64,000 nucleotides of DNA from Nitrospira sp. (GTDB lineage: Bacteria > Nitrospirota > Nitrospiria > Nitrospirales > Nitrospiraceae). Made by a program: the position numbers and the translations under genes. Below the pieces are notes generated by a model that did no database searches, was not told the DNA's origin, and saw only the letters and a program-made list of their open reading frames with translations. Where the stretch lies: the NCBI GenBank assembly GCA_024998595.1, contig JACOEK010000001.1, forward strand, positions 558,001 to 622,000, written 5' to 3'. Below, in pieces: positions 1 to 8,032 of the stretch (position 1 is the first letter of the stretch; every line of letters begins with the position of its first letter).

Positions 1-1
1 A

Positions 2-949
2 AGCAAAGACGAGATTCGCGAGAGCCTGGTCGGCGCCGACATGGTATTCGTCACCGCCGGCATGGGCGGCGGCACCGGGACCGGCGCGGCACCGATTGTG
101 GCCAGCATCGCGCGCGAGCTGGGGATTCTCACCGTCGCGGTCGTGACGAAGCCGTTCCAGTACGAAGGGCATCGGCGGATGAGCCATGCCGAAGAAGGCA
201 TTCGCGATCTCGGCCGACATGTCGACACGTTGTTGATCATCCCCAATCAGCGGTTGCTGGGCATCGTGGATAAAGCCACCCCGTTGCTGGATGCCTTCAA
301 GGTGGCGGATGATGTGTTACGCCAAGCCATTCAAGGCATCGCCGACGTGATCACCACCACCGGGTTGGTGAATGTCGATTTCGCCGATGTGCGGACCATC
401 ATGGCGCACACCGGACGCGCCGTGATGGGCATGGGCATCGGACGTGGTGCCAACCGGGCGCAGGAAGCCGCGCAAAAGGCGATTTGCAGCCCGCTGCTGG
501 AAGAAGGAAGCGTGGAAGGAGCGCGGGGCGTCTTATTGAATATCACGGGTGGCCCGAACATGTCGCTGCACGAGGTGGAAGAAGCTGCGTCGATCGTGCA
601 ACATGCCGCGGATGCCGAAGCGAATATCATCGTCGGGCAGGTCATCAATCCTGAAATCGGCGACGATCTGATCGTGACGGTGATTGCGACGGGATTCGAG
701 CGCGAGGAGCAACCGGCCGCCAGGCCGGTGACACCCGAACGTCCTGCGGCGCGGACACCCAATGGCCGTCCTTCCCAGCAGGTGTTGACCGGCGTGCATG
801 CGTCAGGATCAGACCGCCCGCATAAAGACCTGGATCGTCCGACCTTTCTTCGCCGCATGGGTGAGACCCGGGAAGCGGTAGAACGGATCGCGGTCGTGGG
901 TGACGATGAGTGGGATGTGCCGACCTTCCTGCGGAAGCAGGCTGACTGA
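2..949 (+). CDS. ftsZ: Cell division protein FtsZ (5' end outside window)
   Basis: Tubulin-like GTPase that polymerises into the cytokinetic Z ring. The frame is open from the first bases, so the N-terminus is missing. The GTP-binding signature GGGTGTGAAP lies close to the start of the visible part, followed by the T7-loop region and the C-terminal tubulin-like domain ending near ATGFEREE. A Pro/Arg-rich linker of about 80 residues then leads to a C-terminal peptide, WDVPTFLRKQ, that matches the conserved FtsZ tail which binds FtsA and ZipA-type partners. Genes downstream (pgeF, yggS, proC, yggT, divIVA) are the usual followers of ftsZ. Identity is secure; only the beginning is cut off. Confidence 0.98.
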   Translation, partial: SKDEIRESLVGADMVFVTAGMGGGTGTGAAPIVASIARELGILTVAVVTKPFQYEGHRRMSHAEEGIRDLGRHVDTLLIIPNQRLLGIVDKATPLLDAFKVADDVLRQAIQGIADVITTTGLVNVDFADVRTIMAHTGRAVMGMGIGRGANRAQEAAQKAICSPLLEEGSVEGARGVLLNITGGPNMSLHEVEEAASIVQHAADAEANIIVGQVINPEIGDDLIVTVIATGFEREEQPAARPVTPERPAARTPNGRPSQQVLTGVHASGSDRPHKDLDRPTFLRRMGETREAVERIAVVGDDEWDVPTFLRKQAD

Positions 950-983
950 GCGCGAAGCGGTAGCTGCGAGGGTTGAAATCGGG

Positions 984-1721
984 ATGGTGTCAGAAGTCAT
1001 CACCGCGCCGTCGTTTGCGACGGCTGCGGATGGGGTGGAACATTTTTTCGGCACCCGGTTGTCGTCCGTATCGGTGACGCCGGGTCGTGCCTCTCTGCCC
1101 GGGGCTCTGCATCGCGAGCGGGGCGCGAGGGTGATTCTGTCCGTCAAACAGGTTCACGGGACGGATGCGCTGATCGTCGATCGACCGGTCGATCAGGATG
1201 AAGTGTTTGACGGCGGCTGGGACGCGCTGGTGACCAATCAGCCCGGTCTCATGATCGCCGTGCGGACGGCAGACTGCGTGCCCGTCCTTCTGCATGATCC
1301 TGTGCGGCGGGTCGTGGCCGCCATCCATGCAGGGTGGCGTGGCGCGGTGGCCGGCATTGTGCCGAAGACCGTGGCGTTGCTGGTCAGGCGGTTCGGGACA
1401 ATGGTTAAGGATCTGCACATGGCCATCGGGCCCTCTGCCGGTCCATGTTGTTACGAGGTGGACGGGCCGGTGCTGAGCCGACTCCGCGAGGTGTTCCCCG
1501 AATGGCACTCCGTCGTGTCGCCGGTGAATCTCGAGAAAGCGCATTTGGATTTGCGCGCATTTGTGCGACGTCAAGCGCTGACTGAGGGGGTTTATGCAGA
1601 GCGGATTGCCACCGTCGATGCCTGCACCATTTGCCAACCGGATACATTCTATAGCTACCGTCGAGAAGGCGTGGTGAAGGCCACGATGGTCAGCGGGATC
1701 GCCCTCCTGCCACGCCGGTAA
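984..1721 (+). CDS. pgeF: YfiH/PgeF-type multicopper polyphenol oxidase domain protein (purine nucleosidase-like)
   Basis: About 246 residues of the YfiH/DUF152 family. Members act as zinc enzymes on adenosine and inosine, and in E. coli as peptidoglycan-editing factor; which activity applies here is not visible. Seen: the TADCVPVLL segment with metal-ligand Cys, the AIHAGWRG motif with metal-ligand His, and a C-terminal CTICQ...FYSYRR signature. The frame is open upstream to 900, inside ftsZ, but the first conserved residues follow the ATG at 984 (MVSEVITAPSF), which lies 34 bases after the ftsZ stop; I chose it over the longer overlapping frame. It sits directly behind ftsZ and before yggS, a common arrangement. 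Confidence 0.9.
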   Translation: MVSEVITAPSFATAADGVEHFFGTRLSSVSVTPGRASLPGALHRERGARVILSVKQVHGTDALIVDRPVDQDEVFDGGWDALVTNQPGLMIAVRTADCVPVLLHDPVRRVVAAIHAGWRGAVAGIVPKTVALLVRRFGTMVKDLHMAIGPSAGPCCYEVDGPVLSRLREVFPEWHSVVSPVNLEKAHLDLRAFVRRQALTEGVYAERIATVDACTICQPDTFYSYRREGVVKATMVSGIALLPRR

Positions 1722-1825
1722 CTCCGCGCTCGGCTGGTAGTCTGACTCGTGGCCTGCAGCGACAGGTGCCTGGAGACCATAGCTGGCGAGGCTGGGGCGC
1801 AGGAGACAATCCGCAAGGCGGCAAG

Positions 1826-2551
1826 ATGGACGCAGAACTGGGGACAATTGCCGGCCGGGTTCGAGCGGTGTTCGACGAGATTCAACGCGCGGCAGTCCGT
1901 GCTGGACGTGCTCCGGAGAGCGTGCGGCTGCTGGCGGCATCCAAGACCGTCACCGTTGAACGGTTGCGGGAAGCAGTGGATGCCGGCGTTCGGCACCTTG
2001 GCGAAAACCGCCTGCAGGAGGCCCTCCAAAAAATCGAAGCACTCGATCGTGAAGGGGTCGTCTGGCATTTCATTGGCACGCTCCAACGGCGGAAGGTGAA
2101 GTCGGTCGTGGGGCGGTTCGAGACGATCCATTCGGTCGACAGCCTCGCGTTGGCGGAGGAGATCAATCGTCAGGCCAAGGCAATAGGAATGAGGCAACGT
2201 GTTCTGTTGGAGGTCAATCTCGGAGGAGAATCCAGTAAAGGCGGATTCGCGCCGCCGGAACTGGCTGCCGCCCTGCCTGCGCTGAGCGCGTTCGAACAGT
2301 TGGATATCCGCGGTCTCATGGCCATTCCTCCGCCGATGCCGACCGCGGAGGATGCTCGTCCATACTTCCGGGAGCTTCGACAACTGGCTCAGGCATTGAC
2401 AGCGCAGGGTTGCAGGAACATTAATATGCAGGAACTCTCGATGGGCATGTCGCACGATTATGCTGTCGCCATTGAAGAGGGCGCGACGTACGTGCGGGTC
2501 GGTACCGCAATTTTCGGGGCAAGGGGTGAGCAGCTCCATGATCAAAAGTAA
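1826..2551 (+). CDS. yggS: YggS-family pyridoxal 5'-phosphate homeostasis protein
   Basis: About 241 residues, a single-domain alanine-racemase-like TIM barrel that carries PLP and buffers its free pool and amino-acid/keto-acid balance rather than catalysing a defined reaction. The PLP lysine is in LLAASKTV near the N-terminus; LGENRLQEAL, HFIGTLQRRK, SVDS and the C-terminal LSMGMSHDY and VRVGTAIFG motifs are all present. The start at 1826 (MDAELGTIAG) gives the usual family length; the longer in-frame ATG at 1766 lies in sequence without family similarity. It overlaps proC by 14 bases, a coupling often seen between these two genes. Confidence 0.95.
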   Translation: MDAELGTIAGRVRAVFDEIQRAAVRAGRAPESVRLLAASKTVTVERLREAVDAGVRHLGENRLQEALQKIEALDREGVVWHFIGTLQRRKVKSVVGRFETIHSVDSLALAEEINRQAKAIGMRQRVLLEVNLGGESSKGGFAPPELAAALPALSAFEQLDIRGLMAIPPPMPTAEDARPYFRELRQLAQALTAQGCRNINMQELSMGMSHDYAVAIEEGATYVRVGTAIFGARGEQLHDQK

Positions 2552-3344
2552 CATCGCAATCCTTGGCGGCGGGCAGATGGCGGAGGCGTTGATCGGTGGT
2601 CTGCTGGCATCGAAGGTCAGCGAACCACATTTCATCTGCGCAACGGACCCCGTGGCGGCACGGCGAGATCATTTGAAGTCCCGCTTCGGCATTCACGTCG
2701 GTGAAAGCAATGTTAAGGCCGTCAGCGGCGCGGATCTCGTGCTCCTGGCCGTGAAGCCTCAGATACTGCCGACTGTGCTCAGTGACCTGGGTTCGGCGCT
2801 GGCAGGCAAATTGGTGGTCTCGATTGCCGCCGGCGTGCCGATGGCGTGGATTCGGGACCGGGTGTCGGCGGTGAGAGGCATTGTGCGAGCGATGCCCAAT
2901 ACGCCGGCGCTGGTGCGCGAAGGAGTGACCGCACTGGCGTATCAGGCGGATCTTGCTGTCGATGATATGGCGACGGTGCGGGCCTTATTCGAGGCGGTGG
3001 GTTCGGTGGTGTCGGTCGAAGAACGGCTGATGGATGCCGTCACCGGCTTGAGTGGAAGCGGGCCGGCCTATGTGTTCGTGGCAATCGAAGCACTGGCCGA
3101 CGGTGGAGTCAAAATGGGATTGCCACGAGGGACTGCGCAATTATTGGCGGCCCAGACGGTGCTCGGTGCGGCACGGATGGTCCTGGAGCGTGGGGAGCAT
3201 CCGGCTACGCTCAAAGATCAGGTGGCGTCGCCGGGGGGGACGACCATCGCCGGGTTGCATCAATTGGAAATCGGGGGCATACGGGGCTGTTTGATGGCGG
3301 CTGTCGAGGCGGCGACGAAACGTTCACAGGAGTTGGGACGCTGA
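2538..3344 (+). CDS. proC: Pyrroline-5-carboxylate reductase
   Basis: Last step of proline synthesis: NAD(P)H-dependent reduction of 1-pyrroline-5-carboxylate. About 268 residues. The N-terminal Rossmann motif is IAILGGGQMAEALIGGLL; LLAVKPQ, RAMPNTPALV and the C-terminal dimerisation-domain signature VTGLSGSGPAYVF followed by SPGGTTIAGL are typical of ProC. The start at 2538 places the Rossmann glycines just after the N-terminus; the ATG at 2460 would add 26 unrelated residues. The stop TGA overlaps the yggT start ATG (TGATG), so the genes are translationally coupled. Confidence 0.97.
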   Translation: MIKSNIAILGGGQMAEALIGGLLASKVSEPHFICATDPVAARRDHLKSRFGIHVGESNVKAVSGADLVLLAVKPQILPTVLSDLGSALAGKLVVSIAAGVPMAWIRDRVSAVRGIVRAMPNTPALVREGVTALAYQADLAVDDMATVRALFEAVGSVVSVEERLMDAVTGLSGSGPAYVFVAIEALADGGVKMGLPRGTAQLLAAQTVLGAARMVLERGEHPATLKDQVASPGGTTIAGLHQLEIGGIRGCLMAAVEAATKRSQELGR

Positions 3345-3640
3345 TGTTTGTGCTGAGCAATGTGCTGCAGGGAACGGCTACGGTGTTGGATACGGTGTTG
3401 TGGCTCTACATGTGGGTGATCATCGCCCGCGCATTGATTTCATGGGTCAATCCCGATCCGTGGAATCCGATCGTGCAATTCCTGGAGCGCGCGACGGAAC
3501 CGGTGCTCACGCCGATTCGGCGGCTGATAGGATGGCGCATGGGCATGGATCTTTCGCCGATGATTGCGATCCTGATCCTTGTCTTTATGCAATATGCCGT
3601 GGTTCAATCCTTGCGGGATATTGCCGTGCGGATGCATTAA
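3344..3640 (+). CDS. yggT: YggT-family integral membrane protein
   Basis: A 98-residue protein with two hydrophobic segments (about residues 12-32 and 68-90) flanking a loop with the family pattern ISWVNPDPWNPIVQFL and EPVLTPIRRLI. YggT proteins are inner-membrane proteins of uncertain function, linked by context to division, K+ handling and the divisome-proximal cluster. The start codon overlaps the proC stop and divIVA follows after 21 bases, as in many bacteria. Confidence 0.92.
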   Translation: MFVLSNVLQGTATVLDTVLWLYMWVIIARALISWVNPDPWNPIVQFLERATEPVLTPIRRLIGWRMGMDLSPMIAILILVFMQYAVVQSLRDIAVRMH

Positions 3641-3661
3641 CTGTCGGGCAAGAGGTGTCGC

Positions 3662-4174
3662 ATGAAGATCACTCCCATCGATATTCAGCAGATGGTTTTC
3701 CAGGTCAAGTTTCGAGGCTTTGACCGGGACGAAGTGAACCGTTTCCTCGAGGAGTTGGCGCTGACCGTCGAGAATCTGAATCGAGAGAACAGTCTGCTTC
3801 GTGAAAAACTCACCACCACCGAACAGCAGGTGACCGATCTGCGTCGCACGGAAGCGACCCTCTCCAACACCTTGGTGTCGGCGCAGACATTAGCTGAGGA
3901 TGTCAAACGGTCCGCTCAACGCGAGGCCGACTTGATCGTGAAAGAGGCCGAACTGAAGGCCAGCGAAATTATCCGGCAGGCTCGCGTGAGCCTTACGGAG
4001 ATGCAACGTGGCGTGGCGGATCTTCAAAAACAACGACTCATGATGGTGGAGCGGTTTCGTTCAACCTTGCGCTCGTTTGAGCGGATGCTGGAAGTGGAAG
4101 AGAGCGACGCGTTTCAATCGGACGCCGCTTCGGTCGAGGGGAAACTGGCCGGCGAATCAAGCCCTGCGCGTTGA
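3662..4174 (+). CDS. divIVA: DivIVA-domain coiled-coil protein
   Basis: 170 residues. The N-terminal DivIVA membrane-binding motif is clear: ITPIDIQQMVFQVKFRGFDRDEV, with the FxxxxxGYD-like FRGFDRDEVNRFL core, followed by a long heptad-rich coiled coil to about residue 150. The protein is expected at curved membrane (septum or pole) as a scaffold; in Gram-negative bacteria with ftsZ-linked divIVA its role is poorly known. A ribosome-binding site (AAGAGGTG) precedes the ATG. It is the last gene of the ftsZ-yggS-proC-yggT run. Confidence 0.93.
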   Translation: MKITPIDIQQMVFQVKFRGFDRDEVNRFLEELALTVENLNRENSLLREKLTTTEQQVTDLRRTEATLSNTLVSAQTLAEDVKRSAQREADLIVKEAELKASEIIRQARVSLTEMQRGVADLQKQRLMMVERFRSTLRSFERMLEVEESDAFQSDAASVEGKLAGESSPAR

Positions 4175-4286
4175 GTCCTCTGCATTCATCGGGAATTCCA
4201 TTCTTGCCTCTAAGCCTGAATTGGCGGTGCAGACCGTCCGCTCCAGACCTCTCCCTCTACCCGTACATCACGGGTAGAGCCAAGCT

Positions 4287-5417
4287 ATGGCCATGAACGA
4301 TCCAATTCAGTCGGCGCTGCAAGCCGCCGTCGATGACGGGACGTTTCCTGGCGCGGTCTTGGCGGTTCGATTGCGCGGTGAGGTCGTCTTCGAAAGCGCC
4401 GTCGGTCGGCTGTCACGGCAGGGGCCGGAAGAAGCCGTCACGGTCCACACCTGTTATGACCTTGCGTCCCTGACCAAAGTGCTGGCGACCACGACTGCGC
4501 TCGCCTTGTTGATGCAGCGCGGGCTCGTGAAGGTGGACGACCGTATTGACGATATCCTCCATGAATTGCGCGACAGCGTAATCGGAGGGGCGACGGTGCG
4601 GCAGTTGCTCACCCACAGTTCCGGTCTGCCGGGATGGCGTCCCTATTACGAGCGTATCGCTGTTACAGAGGCGACGCAGCCGGGATCCCTGGGCAGCCCT
4701 GTAGCGCGCGAGACCCTGATGGGGTTCCTTGCGAAGGAAGACTTGATCTATGAGCGAGGCTCCCGCAGCCTGTATAGCGATCTTGGGTTTATGCTACTCG
4801 GTTTTGCTGTCGAGCGGTTATCGGGCGAACCGCTCGATCAATTCTGCGGCGGGCAGATGTACGGGCCGCTCGGCGCCCTTCCACTGGCATATGCCGGGCG
4901 CGGGCCGATGTCGGCACTGTCCATACATCAGCATGCGGGATCACAAATCGCCCCCACGGAAGACGATCCCTGGCGGAAGCGAATCCTGCGCGGCGAAGTC
5001 CATGATGAAAATGCGTATGCGCTGGGTGGAGTAGCCGGTCATGCGGGGTTGTTCGGCACTGCCCGGGCGGTACTCGCCGTCTCGCAAGCGTGGATGGACG
5101 GTCGGCGCAAAAAGCGCGGTTTGTTGGAGCCAGAGGTCGTCGGGATGTTTACGAGCAATCGGCAGGGCGTTCCCAATTCCAGTTGGGCGTTGGGGTGGGA
5201 TACGCCGTCGGTACGGTCGTCCTCCGGCACGCGATTCTCTCCAGAGTCATTCGGCCATCTCGGGTTCACGGGCACGTCCTTGTGGATCGACCCCGTCAAA
5301 GAATTGGAAGTGGTGCTCCTCTCGAATCGGGTTCATCCCACCAGACGGAATGAGCAGATCCGGATCTTCCGCCCGCACATCCACGATGTCATTTGTCGGG
5401 AATTGTTGAGAAGCTAA
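4287..5417 (+). CDS. Serine hydrolase of the beta-lactamase/PBP (class C-like) family
   Basis: 376 residues with the beta-lactamase fold. The nucleophile motif SxxK appears as SLTK (around residue 60, LASLTKVLATT), the second motif as YSD (YSDLGFMLLG) in place of YxN, and a C-terminal HLGFTGTSLWIDP segment stands in for the KTG region (family members often carry HTG or GxT). No signal peptide or lipobox is seen, so it may be cytoplasmic. The substrate cannot be told: such proteins include esterases, D-aminopeptidases and cell-wall amidases. Its stop codon overlaps, tail to tail, the stop of the minus-strand gene that follows (shared bases 5414-5417). A second in-frame ATG lies two codons downstream. 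Confidence 0.85.
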   Translation: MAMNDPIQSALQAAVDDGTFPGAVLAVRLRGEVVFESAVGRLSRQGPEEAVTVHTCYDLASLTKVLATTTALALLMQRGLVKVDDRIDDILHELRDSVIGGATVRQLLTHSSGLPGWRPYYERIAVTEATQPGSLGSPVARETLMGFLAKEDLIYERGSRSLYSDLGFMLLGFAVERLSGEPLDQFCGGQMYGPLGALPLAYAGRGPMSALSIHQHAGSQIAPTEDDPWRKRILRGEVHDENAYALGGVAGHAGLFGTARAVLAVSQAWMDGRRKKRGLLEPEVVGMFTSNRQGVPNSSWALGWDTPSVRSSSGTRFSPESFGHLGFTGTSLWIDPVKELEVVLLSNRVHPTRRNEQIRIFRPHIHDVICRELLRS

Positions 5418-5734
5418 GCGGACAGGTCGGGATAGTCGGTCCAGGTCTCTTTTTCGGCGAGGTAACGGTTGCCCTTGAAGTTCAGGCGTGTGCGCAATTT
5501 GGTAAAGCCGACACTCAGCAGCTTGTCGACGACGGCTTTGACGGCAGCGCCGGTCGTTGAATGGGCTGCTCCCTCCACGGCATAGGCTTCGTAGGTCACC
5601 TTTCCCGCATATCCGGCCGCAACCCGGCTCACGAGGACGGCGCGGTTGAAGTAGCGATCGCTTGGATCGATCCCCTCGACCTGATGCCGTTCAATTAATC
5701 CCTCTTTCTTAAAGAGGAGGGGGAGTCCACTCAT
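5414..5734 (-). CDS. Small conserved-looking protein of unknown function
   Basis: 106 residues, not recognised. The start is set by a strong ribosome-binding site (GGAGG on the minus strand, 6-8 bases before ATG at 5734); the longer open frame to 5989 has no such support and runs into pgsA. The composition is ordinary for a soluble protein, with an alternating beta/alpha look (RAVLVSRVAAGYAGKVTYEA, then an Ala-rich helix AAVKAVVDKLLSVGF and a closing beta stretch). A DUF with a double-stranded-RNA-like or small alpha/beta fold is possible, but I make no functional call. It is divergent from pgsA. Confidence 0.65.
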   Translation of the reverse strand: MSGLPLLFKKEGLIERHQVEGIDPSDRYFNRAVLVSRVAAGYAGKVTYEAYAVEGAAHSTTGAAVKAVVDKLLSVGFTKLRTRLNFKGNRYLAEKETWTDYPDLSA

Positions 5735-5815
5735 ACAAAACCTCCGTCGATGATCCGCAGGCTGCGACTTACGGGTCCCGATTATAGGGACCTCCCTTGT
5801 CGAGTGCAACCGTCG

Positions 5816-5845
5816 TTGACAAGGTTCTGCAGGGGTTTCTATGAT
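5816..5845 (+). promoter_or_regulatory. Sigma70-type promoter of pgsA
   Basis: TTGACA at 5816-5821 and TATGAT at 5840-5845, separated by 18 bases. The predicted transcript would start near 5852, about 55 bases before the pgsA ATG at 5906, which argues against the longer upstream reading frame. Confidence 0.6.
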
Positions 5846-5905
5846 GCGCGATTCCGGCGGCATGATCAGGCAGCCGAAACGGCGATTCCAGCCCCTGTTA
5901 TTGTC

Positions 5906-6448
5906 ATGAATATGAACGTTCCCAACAGTCTCACGATGTTGCGCATCCTCTTGATCCCGGTCTATGTCGGGCTGCTTAACTACGAGCAATTCGACTATGC
6001 GTTGGCGATCCTGTTCATCGCCGGGTTGACCGACGCGCTCGACGGGATCATTGCCCGGGTGGCCAACCAGCGCACCAGGCTTGGAGAAGTGCTGGATCCC
6101 CTGGCGGACAAACTGATGTTGACGACAGGATTTATTACGCTATCTGTCATGCATCTCGTGCCGCTCTGGCTGACGATTCTCGTTGCCAGCCGCGACCTCA
6201 TGTTGATGTTGGGGGCGGCGGTCGCACACTTCACCAATACGCAGGTCGATATCTCGCCGACGGTGCTGGGGAAGGGCACTACATTGATCCAACTGGCGAC
6301 TCTGGTCGCAGTGGTCTTTTTCGCCTCGCGGCGACTGGATCTCGCCACCCTCGATCCGCTTCTGTATCTGATGGGCGCCGTGACGCTGACGTCCGGTCTG
6401 CACTACCTCTCCCGCGGCTACGTACGCATCACCTCCAGCCAGGCATAG
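5906..6448 (+). CDS. pgsA: CDP-diacylglycerol-glycerol-3-phosphate 3-phosphatidyltransferase
   Basis: About 180 residues, inner membrane. Makes phosphatidylglycerophosphate from CDP-diacylglycerol and glycerol 3-phosphate, the committed step to phosphatidylglycerol and cardiolipin. The CDP-alcohol phosphotransferase signature D-x2-DG-x2-AR-x8-G-x3-D-x3-D is complete (DALDGIIAR...GEVLDPLAD). Several hydrophobic segments surround it. The N-terminus NVPNSLTMLRILLIPV is typical. The start is 5906 (or the ATG two codons on); the promoter at 5816-5845 excludes the frame opening at 5750. Confidence 0.93.
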   Translation: MNMNVPNSLTMLRILLIPVYVGLLNYEQFDYALAILFIAGLTDALDGIIARVANQRTRLGEVLDPLADKLMLTTGFITLSVMHLVPLWLTILVASRDLMLMLGAAVAHFTNTQVDISPTVLGKGTTLIQLATLVAVVFFASRRLDLATLDPLLYLMGAVTLTSGLHYLSRGYVRITSSQA

Positions 6449-6513
6449 CCTGCCGTCACTGGCTCGGCCGCTTATGTCGCCTGCTCCTGCGGCTCCGTCT
6501 TTCGTGCATTTGT

Positions 6514-6542
6514 TTGACAGTTTTTAGGTCGTCTTATAGACT
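6514..6542 (+). promoter_or_regulatory. Sigma70-type promoter upstream of pilC
   Basis: TTGACA at 6514-6519 and TAGACT at 6537-6542 with a 17-base spacer, about 65 bases before the pilC start. A clear ribosome-binding site (AAGGAG) precedes the ATG. Confidence 0.55.
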
Positions 6543-6609
6543 TCGATCATAGTTTTCCGCTGCATACCTACGTGTCCTGCCTGGCGTTCAAAGGAGTAGG
6601 AACCTCGTT

Positions 6610-7827
6610 ATGAGTACATTCGCCTATGTCGGACGAAACCGCCAGGGTGCTGTGAAGAAGGGTGAACTCACCGCCAAAACCAGAGATGAGGCGGTGGACC
6701 AGCTTCGCAAGCAACAGGTCGTCGTGACCAGCCTGGAAGAAAAGTCAGGCATGGGCGGAAAGTTCAAGCTGAGCCTCGGGAGCGGCCTGACCGACAAGGA
6801 TCTCGTCGTGTTCACCCGCCAATTCGGCACGATGATCAATGCCGGACTGCCGTTGATTCAGTGCCTCGATATTCTTTCCACCCAGTCTGAAAATAAAGTC
6901 CTGCGAGAAACGGTCGGTGACGTGAAGAATAGCGTGGAGGCCGGCTCCACATTTTCGGACGCCTTGAGGCGGCACCCCAAAGTATTCGATGATCTTTACG
7001 TCAACATGATCCACGCCGGTGAGGTGGGCGGTCTGCTCGATACGATTCTGACCCGTCTGGCCAAGCACATTGAGAAGGCCATGAAACTGAAGGGCCAGAT
7101 CAAGTCGGCGATGGTCTATCCCACGGCGATCGTGGGAGTGGCGGTGGTCATCATCAGCGTGTTGATGGTGTGGGTCATTCCCGTGTTCGCGCAAATGTTC
7201 ATGGAAATGTCCGGTGGTAAAGTCGGATTGCCGGGACCCACCCAGATCGTCATCAACGTCAGCAACTTTTTCCAGAGTTTCTGGTACGCCATGTTCGGGG
7301 CCATGGTCGGCGTGGTGATCGCGATCAAGCGCTACTATGCCACCGTCAACGGGCGGGTGGTGATCGATCGCCTGCTCCTCAAGATGCCGATCGTCGGAGA
7401 TTTGATCAGGAAAGCGTCCGTCGCGAAATTTACCCGCACGCTCGGAACCCTGATCACCAGCGGTGTGCCGCTGTTGGAAGGACTGAGTATCTGCGCCAAG
7501 ACGTCGGGCAACAAAGTGATCGAAGAAGCGCTCATGAATGCGCGGGTGAGTATCAGCGGAGGAAAAACGATTTCCGAGCCGCTGGCGAAGTGCAACGTGT
7601 TCCCCAAAATGGTGACGCACATGATCGCCGTCGGCGAATCGACCGGCGCGCTCGATGCCATGCTCGGCAAAATTGCCGACTTTTATGAAGACGAAGTCGA
7701 CCAGGCCGTCGAGACACTGACCTCGCTGCTGGAACCGATCATGATGGTGGTGTTGGGCACCATCATCGGCTTTATCGTCGTCGCCATGTACCTGCCGATC
7801 TTCACGATGGCGCAGGCCATCCAGTAG
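6610..7827 (+). CDS. pilC: Type IV pilus inner-membrane platform protein PilC
   Basis: 405 residues, the usual size. Two tandem T2SSF (GspF/PilC) domains at about residues 70-195 and 275-395; each carries the FxRQFGTMINAGLPL / FTRTLGTLITSGVPL type core. Three strong membrane segments are visible (about 170-195, 220-245, 370-400). PilC couples the PilB/PilT motor ATPases to pilus assembly and retraction. No pilB or pilT is in the window, so this is either a split locus or they lie elsewhere. A perfect GC-rich hairpin follows the gene before pilS. Confidence 0.96.
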   Translation: MSTFAYVGRNRQGAVKKGELTAKTRDEAVDQLRKQQVVVTSLEEKSGMGGKFKLSLGSGLTDKDLVVFTRQFGTMINAGLPLIQCLDILSTQSENKVLRETVGDVKNSVEAGSTFSDALRRHPKVFDDLYVNMIHAGEVGGLLDTILTRLAKHIEKAMKLKGQIKSAMVYPTAIVGVAVVIISVLMVWVIPVFAQMFMEMSGGKVGLPGPTQIVINVSNFFQSFWYAMFGAMVGVVIAIKRYYATVNGRVVIDRLLLKMPIVGDLIRKASVAKFTRTLGTLITSGVPLLEGLSICAKTSGNKVIEEALMNARVSISGGKTISEPLAKCNVFPKMVTHMIAVGESTGALDAMLGKIADFYEDEVDQAVETLTSLLEPIMMVVLGTIIGFIVVAMYLPIFTMAQAIQ

Positions 7828-7854
7828 CGACGCTGCATAGTCGCGTCCGATTCC

Positions 7855-7890
7855 GGCGCGCGGCCCGATCTGATGAGAGGGCCGCGCGCC
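7855..7890. terminator. Perfect 12-bp GC-rich hairpin between pilC and pilS
   Basis: GGCGCGCGGCCC (7855-7866) and its exact complement GGGCCGCGCGCC (7879-7890) with a 12-base loop, 28 bases after the pilC stop. There is no T-run, so it may attenuate or stabilise the transcript rather than be a classical intrinsic terminator. Confidence 0.55.
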
Positions 7891-8032
7891 GCACATCCAT
7901 CAGGGCAACGCGCCCGGCATGCTGTCTTCAACCTGCCTAGTTTCGTCCACCGACACCGAATCGCGAGGCGATCGACTACTCACGCGTGCGCACGCTGTCG
8001 ATGCAGTTCCTGCACCGGCCGGCGAGCGTGCT

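Noticed and set aside
990-1940. Long minus-strand open frame (316 codons)
   Set aside because: Lies opposite pgeF and yggS, has Arg/His/Pro-rich translation without domains; a high-GC shadow frame.
1655-2635. Minus-strand open frame of 326 codons
   Set aside because: Fully opposite yggS and the start of proC, no homology visible.
6745-7896. Minus-strand open frame of 383 codons
   Set aside because: Opposite pilC, His/Asp-rich shadow translation.
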